From assembly GCA_025774935.1 (NCBI GenBank), contig JALGZK010000006.1, positions 50,638 to 114,637 of the forward strand: DNA of 64,000 bases, given 5' to 3'. Positions 16,835 to 24,841 of this stretch are shown piece by piece. The notes beneath the pieces were generated by a model. That model had not been told where the DNA came from, ran no database searches, and saw nothing but the letters and a program-made list of their open reading frames with translations. The stretch is from a bacterium (GTDB taxonomy: Bacteria > Joyebacterota > Joyebacteria > Joyebacterales > Joyebacteraceae). A program made the translations under genes and the position numbers. The first letter of the stretch is position 1. Each line of letters starts with the position of its first letter.

Positions 16835-17755
16835 ATGAGGTCACGCATCGAACGTACGTCGCTCCCTGATCTCGACGCTCTCCGAGGCCTCCTCGGCGAG
16901 CGCGCAGGTCAGATCCGCGAAGGAGCGAAGCTCGTAGACGCCGACGCCCAGGGGCCGACGGGCGTCGATCTCATCGTTGCCAACGACGAGGGCAGTCCCG
17001 TTTTCGTGGACATCGTCCTGGACAGGGCGCAGGAGGTGCCGACCCTTATCTTCGACCACCTCGACTGGGTCGAGAGGAACAGCAGGCTGTTCCTCAAGGC
17101 CTACGCCTCCGACGGCATCAGCAAGGCGGACGAGCCCGGATTCGTGTTCGTCGCCGACGAGTTCCCGCCGGGAGTCGTTCGAGCGGTCGGCGCCATGCAG
17201 GGCATCGACGTGAGACTGATCCGGGCCGAGTACCTGCTGGTCGACGGCAGCGGCGACGTGCTTCTCACGGACGTGACGCCTGACGCCGCAGGTACCGCCG
17301 CGGACATCGTCGTGAGGCGACCGGGCGGGGACGGCGGGGCGCCCCCGACGCGCTCCGACGAGAGCAGCAGCGGACGCCGAATCGAGTCGAACGCGGTTCG
17401 CACGCTGATGGCCCTCTTCACCTCCGGCGTGGACGGTCTCGACGCGAGGATCACGCAGGTGGAGACGGACTCCGGCACCGTCTTCGCCCTCGGCGAGAGG
17501 ACGCTGGCCCGCGTCGCAGTCTCGCCCGGGAGCTTCACGGTGTCGCCGGGCGACCGGAACGAGAACCCGATCGTCGTCTCCGACCGCGTGTCGCTCGAGC
17601 GCGCGCTGAACGCCGTCGTCTCTCTCTTCGTGAGGGACGGTGGAACGCAGGGAGAGAGCGCGACCGAGGCGGCCACGGTCGAGCTTCCTGAGGAGGAGAA
17701 GGCGGAACTCGCGAGCATCTGGGAGAGCGTTGCCGCGCAGGGCGAGGCAGGCTAG
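16835..17755 (+). CDS. unknown protein, degenerate PD-(D/E)XK-like N-terminal domain
   Basis: This 306-aa protein has no family I can name. Its N-terminal half shows the pattern seen in NucS/RecB-like nuclease folds (GVDLIVANDEGSPVFVDIV then LDWVERNSRLFLKAY): an Asp (D45) followed by a strand, but with D-I-V where the catalytic E-x-K should be, so catalysis is unlikely. The C-terminal half is a separate alpha/beta domain joined by a Gly/Ser-rich linker. The ATG follows GGGAGGA. It is the last gene of the ParA-CBM operon, directly before a strong terminator, which suggests a partner or adaptor role for the two ATPases. Confidence 0.6.
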   Translation: MRSRIERTSLPDLDALRGLLGERAGQIREGAKLVDADAQGPTGVDLIVANDEGSPVFVDIVLDRAQEVPTLIFDHLDWVERNSRLFLKAYASDGISKADEPGFVFVADEFPPGVVRAVGAMQGIDVRLIRAEYLLVDGSGDVLLTDVTPDAAGTAADIVVRRPGGDGGAPPTRSDESSSGRRIESNAVRTLMALFTSGVDGLDARITQVETDSGTVFALGERTLARVAVSPGSFTVSPGDRNENPIVVSDRVSLERALNAVVSLFVRDGGTQGESATEAATVELPEEEKAELASIWESVAAQGEAG

Positions 17756-17790
17756 AGAGGCCCCGAACAGGGCACGGAAGGCACGAAAAG

Positions 17791-17843
17791 GCCCGGCGGC
17801 TCCTGGGAGCCGCCGGGCAAACAAAACAGGGGCTTTCGCCCCT
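17791..17843. terminator. two tandem hairpins between convergent genes
   Basis: A 13-bp inverted repeat (GCCCGGCGGCTCC / GGAGCCGCCGGGC, 17791-17803 and 17806-17818) is followed by AGGGGC-TTTC-GCCCCT (17828-17843). On the minus strand the first hairpin is followed by CCTTTTCG, so it may serve the sigma-like gene; the second adds to plus-strand termination. Confidence 0.6.
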
Positions 17844-17864
17844 TCATATAGTTAATACCGGGAA

Positions 17865-17910
17865 GTCCCCCGAAGTGAGAAGCCTTTTCTCAGCGGGGGA
17901 CGCTTTTTTT
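17865..17910 (+). terminator. compound terminator of the ParA-CBM operon
   Basis: GTCCCCCG (17865-17872) pairs with CGGGGGAC (17894-17901), enclosing a second stem (TGAGAA/TTCTCA), and is followed directly by GCTTTTTTT. This is the strongest rho-independent terminator in the window. Confidence 0.88.
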
Positions 17911-17917
17911 CTCCCCG

Positions 17918-18460
17918 TCAGGAGGGCCTGGGGTGGAGCTCCTCCTCGATCTCCCTGAAGGCCGTCCTGATGCGCGACAGCTCGGTCGCCACGGTCCGTC
18001 TCGAGACCGAGAGTGCCTGAGCGACCTCAGTTTGAGTGAACCCTTGTGCTATAGCATGTGCAATCGTCTGCTGGCGAGGGGTGAGCTGGGCCAGTGTCTC
18101 GCTGATCTCCACCGAGAGAGCGAAGGCCTCCGGGACGACCTCGATCGGGGAGGTGAGCAGGATGTCGTGCCACTCGGTCGGGATGAACCTCAGGACCTCC
18201 GGATCGACGTCGCCGAGCACGCCGTAGAGGATCATCTGACGGCTCATGTCGCCGTCGGGACAGTCGACCGCGGTCCGGCTCATGAACTTCACGGCTCGCC
18301 AGCGGGCGCTCGAGAGGTACCAGCCCTTGGTCTTCCCCTCGGGCGCTCGCCAGATGTCGATCCTCATCTCCTGGGCGAGATCCTGCTGGAGCATCTCGTC
18401 CGGTGTGAGTCTCGCGGCGATGCGAGCGATCTCAGGTTCGAGTTCCCGCCACTTCTCCAT
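17918..18460 (-). CDS. sigma-70-like regulator
   Basis: This 180-aa protein has a region 2-like helix set (LQQDLAQEMRIDIWRA) and a C-terminal helix-turn-helix of the sigma region 4 type (LTPRQQTIAHAIAQG then TEVAQALSVSRRTV). It is probably an ECF-like sigma factor or sigma-like transcription regulator. I start at the ATG at 18460: a consensus promoter at 18529-18557 overlaps the possible upstream GTG at 18538, so that codon would lie outside or at the very edge of the transcript. The Shine-Dalgarno site is weak. No anti-sigma gene is adjacent. Confidence 0.65.
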   Translation of the reverse strand: MEKWRELEPEIARIAARLTPDEMLQQDLAQEMRIDIWRAPEGKTKGWYLSSARWRAVKFMSRTAVDCPDGDMSRQMILYGVLGDVDPEVLRFIPTEWHDILLTSPIEVVPEAFALSVEISETLAQLTPRQQTIAHAIAQGFTQTEVAQALSVSRRTVATELSRIRTAFREIEEELHPRPS

Positions 18461-18528
18461 GGTTCGCGATCCGCTCTTCGGTCCGCGGCACCGCCTTCGC
18501 CGGTGCCCTGTCGATGCCCTCACCCCTG

Positions 18529-18557
18529 ATTCTGTCACGAGGCGTGCCCCGTGTCAA
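18529..18557 (-). promoter_or_regulatory. promoter of the sigma-like gene
   Basis: On the minus strand TTGACA (18552-18557), a 17-base spacer and CAGAAT (18529-18534). It decides the start of the sigma-like gene, as starts further upstream would not be transcribed from it. Confidence 0.7.
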
Positions 18558-18624
18558 GAACGCGCCGGCTTCGCGGCTGCGCGCGAGCCACCTCCGCGGC
18601 GTCCGGGTCGTTCGGGCAAATAGG

Positions 18625-18654
18625 TTGACACTGCTTCCGTCTCGTCCATAGAAT
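18625..18654 (+). promoter_or_regulatory. promoter of the coiled-coil lipoprotein gene
   Basis: TTGACA (18625-18630), an 18-base spacer and TAGAAT (18649-18654) lie about 100 bases before the ATG at 18753. Divergent from the sigma-like gene promoter. Confidence 0.75.
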
Positions 18655-18752
18655 ACACTAACAAGTTCCATGCCTGCCGGACGCGCCTCGTCGGGTGTGG
18701 GGGTCCGCCGACGCGGAGCCCGCCGCTCGACTCCCCAAGATCGGGAGGAACG

Positions 18753-19094
18753 ATGAGACGACTGACGACCCCGACTGCGCTCGCTCTTCTTCTGGTACTC
18801 GCCTTGCTACTTCTAGGAGGATGCGCCGGGAAGGACCAGTCGAACATCCCCGACGATCCTCGGCTGGTCTACAAGGAGCTCTACGAGATCGATGTCGACA
18901 TCGCGAACACCGAGGAGATCCTCAAGGGAAGCAAGGCTCAGCAGCAGATCGACGACAGCGCCGAGCTCAGGGAGGAGATTCGCAGGCTCGAGATGGAGCT
19001 CTACGAGCTCAGGGCCCAGCGGATGGCGCTGCAGGAGAGGCTCGACGAGCTCGAGGCCGAAGGCAAGGTGATGGAGCGCCAGGAGACGGAGTAG
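18753..19094 (+). CDS. small coiled-coil lipoprotein
   Basis: This 113-aa protein has a lipoprotein signal peptide with the lipobox LGG|C (Cys at residue 24), then an acidic stretch and a long amphipathic helix from about residue 55 with heptad-like Leu/Glu/Arg spacing (ELREEIRRLEMELYEL), typical of a coiled coil. It resembles other small periplasmic coiled-coil lipoproteins that space the outer membrane or scaffold complexes, but no specific family is recognised. The ATG follows GGGAGGAACG, and a consensus promoter lies upstream. Confidence 0.8.
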   Translation: MRRLTTPTALALLLVLALLLLGGCAGKDQSNIPDDPRLVYKELYEIDVDIANTEEILKGSKAQQQIDDSAELREEIRRLEMELYELRAQRMALQERLDELEAEGKVMERQETE

Positions 19095-19250
19095 ACCGAC
19101 CCCGGTCTGCAGGCGCCAGCACACCAGGCGCCCGACGCGACGGTCCGGCCGCGGTCCTGGCGGACCTGGCCCGTGCTCTCGGCTCTGAACAAGCTCCCGG
19201 TGACCCAAGTGGACAGCCAACTCCCCCGACAATCCACCTCGTGGGCGGCA

Positions 19251-20744
19251 ATGCGTCGCCCGTGTGCCGCAGTCGCCCTGGCCCTTGTGGCGGCGGCTCC
19301 GGCCGTGCGCGCCGAGATCGTGAGCGACGCGTGGTACGTGTCGACACTCGGAGGGAGGCCGCTCGGCTACGCGCACGAGGTCGTCGAGGTGGGGGAGGAC
19401 GGTGTCATCCTCACGACCACTGAGACTCGGCTCACGATGCGTCGCGGGCCGGAGACCGTCAGCGTCGGCGCGACCGAGCGGTGGACGGAGAATGCAGCAG
19501 CTCGGCCCATGGAGTACGCGGCGACGATCCGGATGGCGTCAGAAGTGACGGTCATCACGGCCGTGGCGGGTGGTGGGCGCCTGAGGTTCGCGAAGCGCAT
19601 CGGAGACGATGAGACGGCGCGCGCCGTCGAAGCGCCGCCCGACCTTCTCTTCCCGGAGGGCGTGGCGAGGCTCCACGCCGCGCAGGGCTTCGCGGAGGGG
19701 AGCGCGTACGGCTACACGATCTTCGACCAGGAGTTCGAGGACCTCGGCGCCTGCGAGGTCCGCGTCGTGGGCCTGGACAGCCTCGAGCTCCTCGGAGAGG
19801 AGAGGCTCCTTCACAGACTCGTCGTCGTCAACGAGCTCTACGACGGGGTCGAGGTGCTGGAGTGGAGGGACGACGACGGCCGTCTCTGGAGGGAGGAGAC
19901 CCCCGCGCTCGGCCTCGTGCGAGAGAGGACGACCCGGGAGCTGGCGACTCAAACGCGCGAACCGGACGACATCATCGCCACGACTCTCGTCCGGAGCAAC
20001 GTCGTGCTGGCCGACCCGCACGCCGTCGACGCCGCCCTCTACGAGATCTGGCTCGACGGCACGGACGCGGCCCCGCGGGTGGTCGAGGACGCGAGGCAGT
20101 CGATCGAGGGGGAGACGGAACGCGGGGTCCGGCTCAGGGTCGAGAGAACCGAGCCTGCTCGCGGCGCCGCCGAAGCGCTCGGGACGGGGACGCTCGGGAT
20201 GGACGAGGCACTCGCCGAGTTCCTCGAACCCAGTCCCGTCCTGCCGTCGGACGATCCCGAGTTCGTGACGCTCGCCGCCTCGATCGTGGCCGAGGAGGAA
20301 GACGCCTGGGCTGCGGCGGTGGCGATCGAGCGGTGGGTCCGGGCGGCAGTGGAGGACAAGGGGTTCGGGACGGCGTTCGCCTCTGCGCGAGAAGTGCTGG
20401 AGGAAGGGGCGGGCGACTGCAGCGAACACGCGGTTCTGATGGCTGCGCTCGCCCGGGCCGCCGGCATCCCCTCGAGGATCGCCGCGGGACTCGTGTACTG
20501 GCAGGGCGCGTTCGCGTATCATATGTGGGTGGAGGTCTGGACTGGGGACGGGTGGTACGCCCTGGATCCGACGGTGGGGAAGGGGAGCGTCGACGCGACG
20601 CACGTGACGTTCGCCTCGAGCCCGGTGTCTGGAGGCAATGTGGCGGAGCTGTCTCTCGCCGTCATGCAGCTGGTCAACCGGGTCCGTGTCGAGCTGATCG
20701 AATACACGATCGATGGGAAGGTGTTCCGGGCCGCCGGCCACTGA
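19251..20744 (+). CDS. secreted transglutaminase-like protein
   Basis: This 497-aa protein has a signal peptide (MRRPCAAVALALVAAAPAVRA) and a long N-terminal beta-rich region, then a transglutaminase-like domain of the papain-like superfamily. The triad is visible: C390 in GAGDCSEHA, H424 in AYHMWVEVW and D439 in ALDPTVG. Such domains in bacteria usually act as peptidases or amidases on periplasmic substrates; the substrate here is unknown. I chose the ATG at 19251 because it begins the signal peptide, although its Shine-Dalgarno site (GGGCGG) is weak. A lipoprotein gene follows after 55 bases. Confidence 0.82.
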   Translation: MRRPCAAVALALVAAAPAVRAEIVSDAWYVSTLGGRPLGYAHEVVEVGEDGVILTTTETRLTMRRGPETVSVGATERWTENAAARPMEYAATIRMASEVTVITAVAGGGRLRFAKRIGDDETARAVEAPPDLLFPEGVARLHAAQGFAEGSAYGYTIFDQEFEDLGACEVRVVGLDSLELLGEERLLHRLVVVNELYDGVEVLEWRDDDGRLWREETPALGLVRERTTRELATQTREPDDIIATTLVRSNVVLADPHAVDAALYEIWLDGTDAAPRVVEDARQSIEGETERGVRLRVERTEPARGAAEALGTGTLGMDEALAEFLEPSPVLPSDDPEFVTLAASIVAEEEDAWAAAVAIERWVRAAVEDKGFGTAFASAREVLEEGAGDCSEHAVLMAALARAAGIPSRIAAGLVYWQGAFAYHMWVEVWTGDGWYALDPTVGKGSVDATHVTFASSPVSGGNVAELSLAVMQLVNRVRVELIEYTIDGKVFRAAGH

Positions 20745-20799
20745 TGGGCCGCGGCAGCCGGAGAGCAGCGACACTCACAAAGGACGGCAGGTGATTGCG

Positions 20800-21411
20800 A
20801 TGAACAGACTGGCGCTTGGGGCGGTGATCGTCATCACGGGGCTTCTCGTCCTCGGTTGCTCGAACGGTGAGGAGGCCGCGAGCGAGACCGAGGTCGACGT
20901 CGAGTCGCTCTCGGAGGGCGAGGTCATCGAGGAAGACGAGACCAGCGAGGCCGCGCGGGCGCGTGGGATCGCGGTCGAAGGAACGGAAGAAGAAGGCGAG
21001 CCCCAGATTCTGCTCGACAACCTCGTCTACGAGTGGCGCGTCGAACCCGAACCGGGCCTCCACGTGAAGCTCAAGTTCGTCAACCCGGTGGGGGGATACG
21101 AACGCGCGCGGGGACGGCTGTTCATGATCGCGTCGTCGAGGGTATACGATGTGACGGGCGTCTACCCCTGGGGTGTCGAGGTCGAGCGCGGGACGCCGAC
21201 GAACCACAGGGAAGGGACGCGGCTGCTCTTCCGCGACGAGCAGACCGTGCGCGCGGTCATCCCGTACAAGGCCACCGCGGGCTACTACGACGTTCTGAAG
21301 ATCATCGTGTTCGACGAAGAGGGCGGGATGTTCGTCAACACGACGTACGATCTGGAACTCACAGGAGAGCCGTCGGGCCCGAAGGAGCCGAAGCCCGACA
21401 TGGTCCTCTGA
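20800..21411 (+). CDS. lipoprotein of unknown function
   Basis: This 203-aa protein carries a lipobox VLG|C at residues 17-20, an acidic low-complexity linker (about 25-65) and a beta-sandwich-like C-terminal domain (about 70-190), ending in a Pro/Lys-rich tail. No family is recognised. The start is either the ATG at 20800 or a GTG at 20791, which has a better placed AAGGA; the two differ by three residues and both leave a functional signal peptide. It lies 55 bases after the transglutaminase-like gene and 21 bases before a 38-codon gene. Confidence 0.75.
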   Translation: MNRLALGAVIVITGLLVLGCSNGEEAASETEVDVESLSEGEVIEEDETSEAARARGIAVEGTEEEGEPQILLDNLVYEWRVEPEPGLHVKLKFVNPVGGYERARGRLFMIASSRVYDVTGVYPWGVEVERGTPTNHREGTRLLFRDEQTVRAVIPYKATAGYYDVLKIIVFDEEGGMFVNTTYDLELTGEPSGPKEPKPDMVL

Positions 21412-21432
21412 TCTGAGCCGGAGGAGGAACCC

Positions 21433-21549
21433 ATGTACCGCAAGGACAGGGCCGGACACGAGACCAAGAAGAAGGCGGTGCTCTCCAAGAAGGAGAAGCG
21501 CAAGAAGAAGAAGGAGAAGAAGCAGCAGAAGAACACGAGCCTCATCTAG
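21433..21549 (+). CDS. 38-aa lysine-rich microprotein
   Basis: A 38-codon ORF starts with ATG preceded by a strong GAGGAGGAACCC site. The peptide begins MYRKDRAGHETKKKA, continues as a run of Lys/Glu/Arg (residues 19-34, with KKEKRKKKKEKK) and ends in QKNTSLI. It is too basic to be membrane-inserted and may bind nucleic acid or an acidic partner. The close spacing (21 bases) to the lipoprotein gene suggests cotranscription. Its composition differs strongly from its neighbours, but the Shine-Dalgarno site and compact position support that it is translated. Confidence 0.65.
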   Translation: MYRKDRAGHETKKKAVLSKKEKRKKKKEKKQQKNTSLI

Positions 21550-21616
21550 GCCCGCGTCCCATGTGAGCGGGGGGCGCGGAATCCTATCCGTGGGCCCCGT
21601 CTTCGTCCTGCTTGCC

Positions 21617-22222
21617 CTACTCCCAGATGACCGTCAAGTCCTCGTCGGGCAGGAAGTCAGTTCTCTTCATATAGTAGAGGGTCGTGTCGCCGCGCACCTC
21701 CTCGCGGTCGGGCTCGAACGAGAGCTGCACGTCCGAGAGGTCCGCCGGTATCCGGAACTCGAACTCCGCGACCTCGATCGGACGACCCCACTGCTTCGTC
21801 GTCGTCACGATGTAGATCGCGTGGTTCCTCCTTATCTCCTGGACGTACTCGACGCGCACGGCACGCTCCTCGCGCGGCTCGAACGCCATGCTCCAATCGA
21901 TCCCGGTGGCCGACCTTGTGTATCCCAGCGGCTTCCACTCGCCGTCGACGAGCTGTCGCGCGCCGATGCGCAGCGGGTAGAGGTGATGCCTGTCGACGGG
22001 GAAGGGGTAGTGGATCGCGATCTCGAGGGGTTCGTCCGCAGCGCTCCGGAAGTAGTACGTCCCGTCGACCCGCGTTCGTCCCCGCGCGGTCTCCACGATC
22101 ACATACTCACGGTAGAACGAGACAGGTGGGGCCGGATACGCCTCGGGCCTCCCCTCGTGGCACGAAGGGAGGCCCGCAGCACAGAGCGCCAGACACACGG
22201 TGGCGAGCAGCCTGCTCTTCAC
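21617..22222 (-). CDS. lipoprotein, beta-sandwich type
   Basis: This 201-aa protein has a signal peptide with a lipobox-like LPS|C at residues 18-21. The mature part has strand-rich segments (YREYVIVETARGRTRVDGTY, FEFRIPADLSDVQLSF). It resembles uncharacterised periplasmic or outer-membrane lipoproteins of undefined function. The start is a GTG at 22222 preceded by AAGGACGG. It lies 37 bases downstream of the small beta-barrel gene on the same strand, so the two form a likely pair. Confidence 0.7.
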   Translation of the reverse strand: MKSRLLATVCLALCAAGLPSCHEGRPEAYPAPPVSFYREYVIVETARGRTRVDGTYYFRSAADEPLEIAIHYPFPVDRHHLYPLRIGARQLVDGEWKPLGYTRSATGIDWSMAFEPREERAVRVEYVQEIRRNHAIYIVTTTKQWGRPIEVAEFEFRIPADLSDVQLSFEPDREEVRGDTTLYYMKRTDFLPDEDLTVIWE

Positions 22223-22261
22223 GATCCGTCCTTCGGGCGGCGCGCGCCCGCTCGCTGCGCG

Positions 22262-22759
22262 CTAGAGGTACAGGAACGCCGCCAGCCTGGTTCCCGTGTT
22301 GAGCTCGAACGAGCCGAAGAAGAGGCCGAGCCCAACCTCGCCGAGGAGACTGAGGTTCCTCATCACGAAGTACTCCCCGCCGAGCACGCCCATCAGCCCG
22401 AACTTCGTGTCGTCGTGCTTCTCTTCGCGGACCGTGCGCGACGTGTGTGTGACGTTCACGCGCCCGCCCACGTACGGCTGGAACCTCTCCTCGGTGTTCC
22501 AGAGTCTCCTGAGACCGAAGCCGACTCCGAAGTCCGTCTGGTCGTCAGAGTCGTCGGACGAGACCCTGAGCGCGACCCCGAGCTCGAGCGCGAGGTTCTC
22601 GCCCAGCCGCGTCGTCGCGAGGACAGTCGGACTCCCGCTCGGGAGCAGGACGCCGCCGATTCCGAATCCCTGCCCCCTCGTCTGGGTCTGCGACGCGGCG
22701 ATCGAGGGGATGATGATCAGGCAGGCGAGCGCGAGCGCCGCCGGGATGCGATGCTTCAT
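22262..22759 (-). CDS. small outer-membrane beta-barrel protein
   Basis: This 165-aa protein starts with a signal peptide (MKHRIPAALALACLIIIPSIAASQ) followed by eight or so alternating strands (LALELGVALRVSS, FQPYVGGRVNVTHTS, LSLLGEVGLGLFFGSFEL) and ends in AAFLYL. Length and pattern fit an OmpA/OprF-like small eight-stranded barrel. The ATG at 22759 has a strong GGAGGAGG site upstream, so I discard the much longer upstream frame. Its partner lipoprotein is encoded next on the same strand. Confidence 0.72.
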   Translation of the reverse strand: MKHRIPAALALACLIIIPSIAASQTQTRGQGFGIGGVLLPSGSPTVLATTRLGENLALELGVALRVSSDDSDDQTDFGVGFGLRRLWNTEERFQPYVGGRVNVTHTSRTVREEKHDDTKFGLMGVLGGEYFVMRNLSLLGEVGLGLFFGSFELNTGTRLAAFLYL

Positions 22760-23076
22760 GGAACCTCCTCCGGGTGGCGTGAGGCCGACCGGGCCGGCCC
22801 CGACCGTTGCTGTCTCGCGCGCCTCGGATGTCCCCGGGGCGAGCGAGCGCATCCTAGCACCGGCCCCGGGAGGTGTCAACACAGCCAACCCGCGCTCCCG
22901 GGGACGTTGGACCGCTGAGGAGCGCCCCTTCCTCGGCACCCGAAATCCGGTCAGGCCCGGCTCTTTCCACTTGACCTGAGGTGGGCAGCATGTTACGTTT
23001 TGATGGAGAATCTGCATGTGGTCAACGGAAGTCACGAGGCAGCCCGGCCGGGCTGGTTGTCGCAAAGGAGCTTCAG
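22760..23076. other. divergent intergenic region
   Basis: This 317-base region separates the small barrel gene (minus) from the XRE-cupin regulator (plus). It holds one clear plus-strand promoter at 22971-22999. Nothing else was recognised. Confidence 0.5.
22971..22999 (+). promoter_or_regulatory. promoter of the XRE-cupin regulator
   Basis: TTGACC (22971-22976), a 17-base spacer and TACGTT (22994-22999), about 78 bases before the ATG at 23077. Confidence 0.6.
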
Positions 23077-23646
23077 ATGCCGAACGCGCAGGAGGTAGGA
23101 CAGAGGCTGAAGGCAGTGCGCAAGGAACGCGGGATGACGCTCAAGCAGGTGGCCGAGTCCTCAGGCATGTCGCCGACCCACATCTCGGAGATCGAGCGCG
23201 GCAAGACGTCTCCGACGGTCGGGGCGCTCAGGAAGATCGCGGGCGCTCTCGACAAGGAGACCGCGTACTTCGTCGAGGACAGACCGCTCCCGCGTGTTTC
23301 CGTTGTCAAGAAAGAGGACCGCGACGTCGTGCTGGTCGAGGGCGCGGACGAGGCGTTCGTCACGGGGAAGGCATTGACGAGCGGGATCCCCGCGGGACGC
23401 GTCCGTCTGCTTCAGCTCGACGGGAACGACGGGAACGCGACCATCAACCATAGGCACGACGGCGAGGAAGCGCTGATCATGCTGAGCGGGAAGGCGAAGG
23501 TGGTGGTCGGGGAGGACGAGTTCACGCTCGACCCCGGCGACTGCCTGCACTTCGCCGCAGGGACTGAGCACACGATCTCCTTCACCGGAGACGGCAGGAA
23601 CCGTGCGCTCCAGGTTCTGGTCTCGCCCGGCTCCATTCGCTGGTAG
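23077..23646 (+). CDS. XRE-family regulator with cupin domain
   Basis: This 189-aa protein has an N-terminal helix-turn-helix of the Xre/Cro type (residues 6-60, with MTLKQVAESSGMSPTHISEIERGK) and a C-terminal cupin domain (about 110-185, with HRHDGEEALIMLSG and HFAAGTEHTISF). Regulators of this architecture sense small molecules and often control amine, amino-acid or sulfur metabolism; the ligand cannot be inferred here. The ATG follows AAAGGAG at ideal spacing. It stands alone between its own promoter and a terminator, with no obvious neighbouring target gene. Confidence 0.9.
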   Translation: MPNAQEVGQRLKAVRKERGMTLKQVAESSGMSPTHISEIERGKTSPTVGALRKIAGALDKETAYFVEDRPLPRVSVVKKEDRDVVLVEGADEAFVTGKALTSGIPAGRVRLLQLDGNDGNATINHRHDGEEALIMLSGKAKVVVGEDEFTLDPGDCLHFAAGTEHTISFTGDGRNRALQVLVSPGSIRW

Positions 23647-23677
23647 CCACAACGTCGCGAGCCACACAGACAAGAAT

Positions 23678-23701
23678 GCGGGGCGGCTGCTGCCGCCCCG
23701 C
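23678..23701 (+). terminator. rho-independent terminator
   Basis: GCGGGGCGGC and GCCGCCCCGC form a 10-bp stem with a TGCT loop, followed by TTCTTCG. It closes the XRE-cupin gene. Confidence 0.75.
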
Positions 23702-23802
23702 TTCTTCGCTCTCCGGGAATGTCGTCTGTCGGGTCTGTGTGTCGTCGCGGCCTCTCGGCAAGAAGCGGGCCGTCCGGAAAGCCACCCACTACGTTCCAGT
23801 CG

Positions 23803-24813
23803 CTACAGTCCGAATCCCATCGATAGTCTCAGCGTGTCCTCCAGGTGGCCGAAGAGGTACGCGATGTCCAGGCCGATGACGCTCGATCCGGCCGCGACGT
23901 TCGCGCCCGCCCCCACGGAGAACTCCGAGAGCTCGCCCGACGATATCTCCTTGCGGTAGCCGCCGCGCAGAGCCGCCACGTCGAACAGCGTCACCTCCGC
24001 GCCGAGGAGCACGAGGTCGCGGCTGTCCTGGTGGAGGGCCTTGTCGAGATCGAGCTCCAGCAGAACGTTCCGGTGCGGCCGTGCCGCGACGCCGAACGCC
24101 AGCGCTGGCGGTACGCCTTCGTTGTACGAACCGCCGGCCGTGCTCTCCCAGCTGAGCGTGCTCAGTATGTCGCGCGCGGCGATTCCGAACGTGACGCGTT
24201 CTGTCACCGGGATCGTGGCGCCCGCGTCCAGCCCGAAGCCCAGCGCGCTTCCGGACACGTCGTCCTCGAAGCCGCTCGGGCTTCCGAAGGACGCCAGTCT
24301 CGTCCGGACGGTCGCCCCGACGTTCGTCGGACCGGCGTCGAGCCAGGGGAGTGACGACAGCGACGTCGCCGCTCCGAGGAGGACGGTCGTCTCCGAGAGC
24401 ACGTCGTCCCCCGAGTAGAGCAGCCCGATCCCGAGCGTGTACCGCTCACTCAGGCGGTAGGCAGCCGACGCCGCCGTGTAGGGGACGAGCCCCATGACGT
24501 CGGCGTAGTCGACGCTGAACTCCTTCGACCGTTCCCCGACGGCGAGCCCTGCCGGATTCCAGTAGAGGGAGCCCGCGCCGTGCGAGGTCACGACGACCGC
24601 TCCGCCCATGCCCATCGAGCGGGCGCCGATGCCCACGTCGACGAACGCGCCGGGGATGTCTGACACGCCTTCCGCCGAGGCGCCGGCGGGGAAGCACACC
24701 CCGAGCCCGATCGCCACGACCAGGGCGGCCGCCACTCCCGCCGACCGTCGGACCATCGCCCCTGAGCGGGCGACCGACGGGTGCAGCCTTCTACTGCGTG
24801 ATGTTCTCTCCAT
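23803..24813 (-). CDS. PorV/PorQ-like outer-membrane barrel
   Basis: This 336-aa protein has a signal peptide after a basic N-terminus and the family signature of PorV/PorQ/UPF0164 proteins: GAFVDVGIGARSMGMGGA and LYWNPAGLA near the N-terminus, followed by barrel strands ending in LRLSMGFGL. In type IX secretion PorV is an outer-membrane shuttle for substrates carrying C-terminal domains. Here it lies 28 bases downstream of the 1704-aa protein gene, whose C-terminus has a FlgD-like module, so a carrier or assembly role for that protein is plausible but unproven. The ATG follows GAGGGA. Confidence 0.8.
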   Translation of the reverse strand: MERTSRSRRLHPSVARSGAMVRRSAGVAAALVVAIGLGVCFPAGASAEGVSDIPGAFVDVGIGARSMGMGGAVVVTSHGAGSLYWNPAGLAVGERSKEFSVDYADVMGLVPYTAASAAYRLSERYTLGIGLLYSGDDVLSETTVLLGAATSLSSLPWLDAGPTNVGATVRTRLASFGSPSGFEDDVSGSALGFGLDAGATIPVTERVTFGIAARDILSTLSWESTAGGSYNEGVPPALAFGVAARPHRNVLLELDLDKALHQDSRDLVLLGAEVTLFDVAALRGGYRKEISSGELSEFSVGAGANVAAGSSVIGLDIAYLFGHLEDTLRLSMGFGL

Positions 24814-24841
24814 CGTGTCTTCCCTCGCTCTCTGGCGTCGG

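Noticed and set aside
17791..17910. CRISPR-like repeated hairpins
   Set aside because: The hairpins differ in sequence and spacing and end in a T-run; they are terminators between convergent genes.
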